A stretch of DNA of 64,000 nucleotides from contig JAUREJ010000001.1 in NCBI GenBank assembly GCA_030827475.1, positions 61,906-125,905 of the forward strand, written 5' to 3'. Under the pieces are notes generated by a model that had not been told where the DNA came from, searched no databases, and was given only the letters and a program-made list of their open reading frames with translations. Positions 59,195-64,000 of this stretch are shown here, one piece after another. Source of the stretch: Candidatus Poseidonia sp. (GTDB lineage: Archaea; Thermoplasmatota; Poseidoniia; Poseidoniales; Poseidoniaceae). The position numbers and the translations under genes are program-made. Within the stretch, counting starts at the first letter, position 1, and each line of letters opens with the position of its first letter.

Positions 59195-61996
59195 ATGCGA
59201 AATCCTTTCATGACACTCACCGACTGGAGCGTTCACCGTCCAAAGCAGGCCCTCACCGTCGTTCTTCTCGCCATGTTCGTGCTCGCCTCGGGGGGCATGC
59301 ACCTTGAATTCGACAACAGCGAGGACGGGTTCTTCCCCGACGACCCGAGCGTTGACCTGCTCAACGAGGTCGAAAGCGAGTACAGGGCCAACATCGATTT
59401 CATCCGGGTGATCAACGAGATCGACGAAGGCGATTTACTCGCCTCCGAGACGTGGGCTCGCCTCGCCACGATTGAGGCCATGATGCTCAACGACACTCAA
59501 TTCGCCCCGCACCATTACCCCCTCTTCGGCACCCAAGCGAACAACGGCCCAGCCGGTCACGCCATGCAATGGCTGGCCTTGCAGGATGGGTTCACCGCCG
59601 ACCCTTGGATCGGCCAGCTCCAACTTGCGGTCGTTGGCGTTTTGACAGCCGACGACGACAACCTCACCGCCGCTCTGACCACGTTGAGCGAGGCCGCATT
59701 GCTCGTTCCTGCCGTTGAACCGGTAACCGCCGAGCGCTTGCATGCTTGGGAGGTTGGCGAACCCGCCTCGTGGTTGCCTCGCCTCGATACCGGAACAAAC
59801 CTCTCCAACGATTTGGGTGCGATCATGGGCCAATTAGAGGGCGTTTCAACCGGCCGAACACCCGCTCAGGTCGGACAAATCATGGCCGTGACCGGCCCGC
59901 TTCAAGGCCAACTCGGACCGCTGATGGGGTTGCAATCTGTGGATTTCAAAGAAGCCATCCTCTCAAGTCTGCCCACCGAAGACGCTGAAGACCCCTGGAA
60001 CAGCGACGGTCCGGTTTTGGTCACCCTTGCGGTTTCAAGCGAGCCCGTGGATTACGGGTACGAAATCATCGGGGACGTTCAGGCCGACCTCGCCCTCTGG
60101 GCCGAAGCCCTGCAAGATGACCTTGCTGCTGCGACCGGAGACGACACCCTTCGGACGTTTTCTTTTGCACAATTTGCCGAAAACTCCAACGCCACCATCG
60201 GAAAAGAAATCGGCATTCTGACAAGCGCCGCGCTGGTGCTTTTGGGCGTCATTCTTTGGTTCAATTTCCGCAGCCTTCGGGACACCGCCTACGTGCTCGT
60301 TTTGACGGTGATCGCCATCGTTGCCACCTACGGATTGTCCGGATGGTTGCAATTTGCAGGCGTGAACATGACGTTCAACGCGGCGATGAATTCCATCCCC
60401 GTCCTTTTGCTGGCCATCGGGGTGGATTACGGGCTCCACGTGGTCTTGAGAATCCGTGAGGAGTTGAAGGAAGAAGAAACACGCAATCCGCAAGGACGAA
60501 TCACCCTTCGTGACTTTGACCGCGCCTCACGCCAACGCGCCGTACGCCAAGGGACCACACTCACGTCGATCGCATTGCTTATCGCCATCACCACCGACGT
60601 TGTTGGTTTCCTTTCGTTCCGATTGTCGTCTCTGGCCTTCCTCCAGGTCTTCGGAACGGTCATCGCCATCGGTTTGTTGCTCATCTATTTGCTCAGCATC
60701 TCCGCCCTCCCCGCACTCATGCTCATGGTGCCCAACAAGCGGTTACCGTTGGCCAAGGCCAGCAAGGTCACGGTGGGGCCCCTGTCCACCAAACTGGGCG
60801 ACCTCTCCCAACGACCGGCGCTGGTGGGGGTTCTCGCCGTCGCCCTGCTGATTCCCATGATCGGGGGCTTCCAGCAACTGGACGTTGCCTTTGAACAGCG
60901 TGACCAACTTGACGATAGCGTACCGGTGGTGCAGGATTTCTTGCTCATCAGTGACGGTTTCGGCACCAGTCGCTCACCGCTTTATGTCGTTCTCGATGGC
61001 GAGGTGTTGAGTCCAGAGGGCAGAGAAGCGTGGCAGCTCGCCGCAACGATGCTCTCGACACGTGACGATGTCAGCGGTGTGCCCAACGGCGTGTGGGACG
61101 TTCTCGAGCAGGCTCGCTTGCAAGACGAGGTGCTTGACGGGATGATGCTTGGCATCGAAAGCGGTGATGCGCAGGCGTGGGATGACTTGCTGTCATGGTC
61201 GCTTGAAAACACAACGGGCGTTGAGGCAACGAAGAGTCTGCTCGCCCGTGACGGTGAACAAACCGTTCTGTCCTTCCAAGCTGACACCCTCGATTGGGCA
61301 TCAACGGTTGACTTGGCAGAGAGCATTGAGGCGGCCTTGGATGGTCTTGAAGACGACATTGGCGGCGAATTCACGCTTCGTTTGAGCGGGCGCAGCCTCA
61401 TCAACGCCCAGACCACTTCGGACGTGGCCTCGGCTTCGGTCCAATCCACGGCCATCGTCGCTGTCGTGATTTTGTTCATGCTGGTGGGCATCCACTCCGC
61501 CCGAAACAACAGCCTTTCCGAAGGTGTTCAGCGAGGATTCGTCTCGTGGGTTCCGCTGATGATGGTCGTGGTTTGGGTCTACGGCCTCATGGGATACACC
61601 GGCTACAACATCAACTCCCAAACGGTCACCATCGGCGCACTCTCGCTTGGACTGGGCGTTGATTATGCCGTTCACTTCACCACTCGACTGGAAGAGGAAG
61701 CGGAACACGCACCGTTTGCCCTCCCTCAGGAATGGGTGGCTCGTTCCACCGCCACCACCGGACGCGCCATGGCCGGTGCAGCCCTCACCACCGCCGGAGG
61801 TTTTGCGGTGCTCAACCTCTCCGCCTTGCTTCCCTTGCGCTTGTTCGGACAAGCCTTCGTCGTGGCCATCACGTTGGCTTTGCTCTCCAGCCTGCTGATC
61901 CTCCCCGCTCTGTATTCGCCCTTCTTGAAACGGACCGCAGCCGCAGCCGCAGCAAAGGCCGAGCATGGACACACAGCTCACGGTGAGAGCGAATGA
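59195..61996 (+). CDS. MMPL/RND-superfamily exporter
   Basis: Two clusters of TM helices around large loops; PVLLLAIGVDYGLHVVLRIREEL and LSLGLGVDYAVHFTTRLEEE; start at MRNPFMTLTDWSV preferred over 59105. Confidence 0.88.
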   Translation: MRNPFMTLTDWSVHRPKQALTVVLLAMFVLASGGMHLEFDNSEDGFFPDDPSVDLLNEVESEYRANIDFIRVINEIDEGDLLASETWARLATIEAMMLNDTQFAPHHYPLFGTQANNGPAGHAMQWLALQDGFTADPWIGQLQLAVVGVLTADDDNLTAALTTLSEAALLVPAVEPVTAERLHAWEVGEPASWLPRLDTGTNLSNDLGAIMGQLEGVSTGRTPAQVGQIMAVTGPLQGQLGPLMGLQSVDFKEAILSSLPTEDAEDPWNSDGPVLVTLAVSSEPVDYGYEIIGDVQADLALWAEALQDDLAAATGDDTLRTFSFAQFAENSNATIGKEIGILTSAALVLLGVILWFNFRSLRDTAYVLVLTVIAIVATYGLSGWLQFAGVNMTFNAAMNSIPVLLLAIGVDYGLHVVLRIREELKEEETRNPQGRITLRDFDRASRQRAVRQGTTLTSIALLIAITTDVVGFLSFRLSSLAFLQVFGTVIAIGLLLIYLLSISALPALMLMVPNKRLPLAKASKVTVGPLSTKLGDLSQRPALVGVLAVALLIPMIGGFQQLDVAFEQRDQLDDSVPVVQDFLLISDGFGTSRSPLYVVLDGEVLSPEGREAWQLAATMLSTRDDVSGVPNGVWDVLEQARLQDEVLDGMMLGIESGDAQAWDDLLSWSLENTTGVEATKSLLARDGEQTVLSFQADTLDWASTVDLAESIEAALDGLEDDIGGEFTLRLSGRSLINAQTTSDVASASVQSTAIVAVVILFMLVGIHSARNNSLSEGVQRGFVSWVPLMMVVVWVYGLMGYTGYNINSQTVTIGALSLGLGVDYAVHFTTRLEEEAEHAPFALPQEWVARSTATTGRAMAGAALTTAGGFAVLNLSALLPLRLFGQAFVVAITLALLSSLLILPALYSPFLKRTAAAAAAKAEHGHTAHGESE

Positions 61997-62535
61997 AGCG
62001 GCGAACGCTGTATTGGGGCTCCATGCTCGTTGGCCCGCTCATCCTCGCTTCTTATTGGCGAGGCGTCAATGCCGTTGACGACCCGCTGGTGTACTGGGGC
62101 GACGTGCCTGCATCCATGCAATCCTTCATCGTCCCCTGGATGTTCGTCGCGGCAACCGGCTATTTGCTGATGTGGCACCGGTTTTTCTTTGCTTGGAGCG
62201 AAGACGACGTCGCCTCCCTTCATTGGCCTTGGAGGGACGACGATGGGCGAGGTGTGCAACGGCTGGCTGGACTCTATGCTGCGTTTTTGCTGACTTCACT
62301 GGTTTGGATTGACCTCACGAGAATGTACATTGAAGCCCCGAGCGCCCTCGGTGCTGCGGCCGTGGTCGTTGTGTTGTGGATCGCAGGGTTGGCCTCGGTG
62401 GGCTTCGGCGTTTTGGTGTGGTCGTCTCGTGACCGCCTGGAGGGTTCGCGTTGGGCCTTGGCTGGATGCGTGATGTTGTCCATTCAGTGCACCTGGTGGG
62501 ACGCCATCTACTGGGTTACCTCGTTTGGGTGGTAA
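61993..62535 (+). CDS. Small polytopic membrane protein
   Basis: 180 aa, several TM helices, 4-bp overlap with the RND gene. Confidence 0.6.
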   Translation: MKRRTLYWGSMLVGPLILASYWRGVNAVDDPLVYWGDVPASMQSFIVPWMFVAATGYLLMWHRFFFAWSEDDVASLHWPWRDDDGRGVQRLAGLYAAFLLTSLVWIDLTRMYIEAPSALGAAAVVVVLWIAGLASVGFGVLVWSSRDRLEGSRWALAGCVMLSIQCTWWDAIYWVTSFGW

Positions 62536-62574
62536 GAACAGGCGTTCAAATACACCACAGGGGGATTTCACGCC

Positions 62575-63192
62575 ATGAACAACAGGGGGTTTCTCGTGGT
62601 GATGACCGGTTTGCTCTTGCTCGCGGGATGCACGGCTGCGCCGTTGGACCAAGTCGACGAGGTTGAGGAAGACGTTGTCCTCACGCCCGTTCCCGCAACC
62701 CTCTCCTTTTCTGCTCCGACCTTTGACCGAGACGTTGACCGAGGGGCGACCCACGACCTGCGAGCCAGTTTTGACGGCCCTGTGCTGCTGCTTTGGGTGG
62801 CGGCGGGTTGCAGCGGGTGTCATGATTGGACCGGTCTCATCGCGGAGGAGTTGGAGGCGGGGAACATCAGCAACACCACCAACATCATCTCCGTGCATCG
62901 TTATCCTGCGTTTGAATCAACCGAATCGGTGGGTGAACGCTACGGCAACAACAGCAGCGCCACCTACACGCCGTGGCCTCTGCTCTTGCCGGATGAATCC
63001 ACGACCGTCATCGATGCCTCCACAGGGCGCATGACGGATGTGGGCCTCTACCGCGCCTTCCAGCAACCCGTGACGCCGACGTTGCAGGTCTTGGATGAGA
63101 CGGGCCGGTTGGTGTGGACCTCCAAGACATATTGGGCCAACAGCACCGTTTTGGAGGAAGCCTTGAACATCATGAACACGGGGTCGGCTTGA
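62575..63192 (+). CDS. Lipoprotein with thioredoxin-like fold
   Basis: Lipobox-like LLLLAGCTAAP; VLLLWVAAGCSGCHDWTGLIAEEL (CxxC). Confidence 0.7.
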   Translation: MNNRGFLVVMTGLLLLAGCTAAPLDQVDEVEEDVVLTPVPATLSFSAPTFDRDVDRGATHDLRASFDGPVLLLWVAAGCSGCHDWTGLIAEELEAGNISNTTNIISVHRYPAFESTESVGERYGNNSSATYTPWPLLLPDESTTVIDASTGRMTDVGLYRAFQQPVTPTLQVLDETGRLVWTSKTYWANSTVLEEALNIMNTGSA

Positions 63193-63193
63193 C

Positions 63194-63652
63194 ATGGTCG
63201 CCCTGATCGACGTTCTCTTCTGGTTCTCCAGCCTCTACATTCTCCCCTTTTGGCTCATGATGTGGTTTGCACCCGCCCATGAACGAACGGCGGCACTCCT
63301 GCGCAATGAATGGGTCTACTTGGCCCCGCTTGCTGCGGCCTACACGCTCGCCGTGTTGCCCAACCTCGTGGACATCTTGGTGCTGCTTGGAAGCGACATG
63401 CCCACACCGGAAATCGTGGTCAGCCTGTTTGATGACCGAGAAGTGATCCTCATCGGTTGGTTGCATTACTTGGCCTTCGACCTCTTTGTTGGCCGATGGA
63501 CGTGGCAGCGTTTGATGGCCACCAACCAACCAATCTATGTCTCGTTCCCCGTGCTGCTGTTTTCAATGATGGTGGCTCCGCTTGGGGCTCTTCTCGGACT
63601 CGTCGTGACGAAGGACATCGGCACAACGACAACGTCTCCTGCCGCGGATTGA
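63194..63652 (+). CDS. ABA4-like (DUF4281) membrane protein
   Basis: FWLMMWFAPAHERTAALL, WLHYLAFDLFVGRWTWQRL, PVLLFSMMVAPLGALLGLVV match the ABA4-like pattern. Confidence 0.75.
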   Translation: MVALIDVLFWFSSLYILPFWLMMWFAPAHERTAALLRNEWVYLAPLAAAYTLAVLPNLVDILVLLGSDMPTPEIVVSLFDDREVILIGWLHYLAFDLFVGRWTWQRLMATNQPIYVSFPVLLFSMMVAPLGALLGLVVTKDIGTTTTSPAAD

Positions 63653-63670
63653 GGGTTGGTCACCCAACTC
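63651..63670 (+). terminator. Hairpin immediately after the ABA4-like stop codon (possible 3' end signal)
   Basis: GAGGGTTGGTCACCCAACTC: GTTGG/CCAAC stem with 4-nt loop plus outer pairs. Confidence 0.3.
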
Positions 63671-63809
63671 GTGAAATTCAGTGAGGAATCAGACCGTAGC
63701 GAGTGATTCGACCCACTGCGAGCCCTCTGATTGGGCCAAAACGAATCAGTGGGTTTGTGCTGTAACCGTATAATTCCTAAACCGAATCACCCAATCATGT
63801 TTCGGATTA

Positions 63810-63995
63810 TCATGACAACCTACTCTTGGAAGAGCCACAGCTTTTCCTTTCCGGATGATTAGCTACACCGCATATCTGGCAAATTTTGTTATTCGGAACC
63901 GTTTCATCTTCTTGGGGGCCAGTGAGTGATTTGACAACCCCTGCCACTATGACCACGACCAAAAAAGCACCACAAATTGGAACGAAGAAAAACAC
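63810..63995 (-). CDS. Small membrane protein with C-terminal zinc-ribbon-like CxxC
   Basis: 61 aa: TM FFFVPICGAFLVVVIVAGVV; KICQICGVANHPERKSC. Confidence 0.4.
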   Translation of the reverse strand: MFFFVPICGAFLVVVIVAGVVKSLTGPQEDETVPNNKICQICGVANHPERKSCGSSKSRLS

Positions 63996-64000
63996 AGCGT

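Noticed and set aside
1-63670. Similar strings tggtcacccagctcgagg (start) and tggtcacccaactcg (63658) as terminal repeats
   Set aside because: Short match, first copy is in a coding ABC ATPase; likely chance

Overview
This looks like archaeal chromosome, most likely a marine Euryarchaeota / Thermoplasmatota group II (Poseidoniales-like) lineage. That is inferred from aIF5B, L7Ae, S28e, L24e, a deoxyhypusine synthase-like protein, large TM-anchored surface proteins and a geranylgeranyl reductase; no database search was possible. The window is densely coding. It holds about 45 supported protein genes and one tRNA-Ile(GAU). I see no rRNA, CRISPR array, transposase or integrase. Recognisable blocks are: an ABC-2 exporter; a Gar1-like protein with RanBP2 zinc fingers; a ~2,200-aa FG-GAP/VCBS-like surface protein; aconitase; a 2-oxoacid:ferredoxin oxidoreductase (alpha/beta); a heavy-metal P-type ATPase with a winged-helix regulator; a giant coiled-coil protein next to a Ca-binding-repeat surface protein; ParA and MoxR ATPases; a translation block (aIF5B, Ndk, L24e, S28e, L7Ae); Prs; a PRC-barrel-like protein; DHS-UvrB; a UbiA/UbiD/GGR quinone or lipid block; CcmF; an FKBP-SAP fusion; a leucine-catabolism (MCC-like) cluster; an RND/MMPL exporter; and an ABA4-like protein. 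The most unusual signal is a dispersed ~34-bp AT-rich semi-palindromic element: two CAAYTG-type boxes usually exactly 20 bp apart. Seven copies lie between 39.8 and 59.1 kb, in intergenic DNA and also inside uvrB, ubiD and GGR, where they coincide with local AT-rich codon choice.
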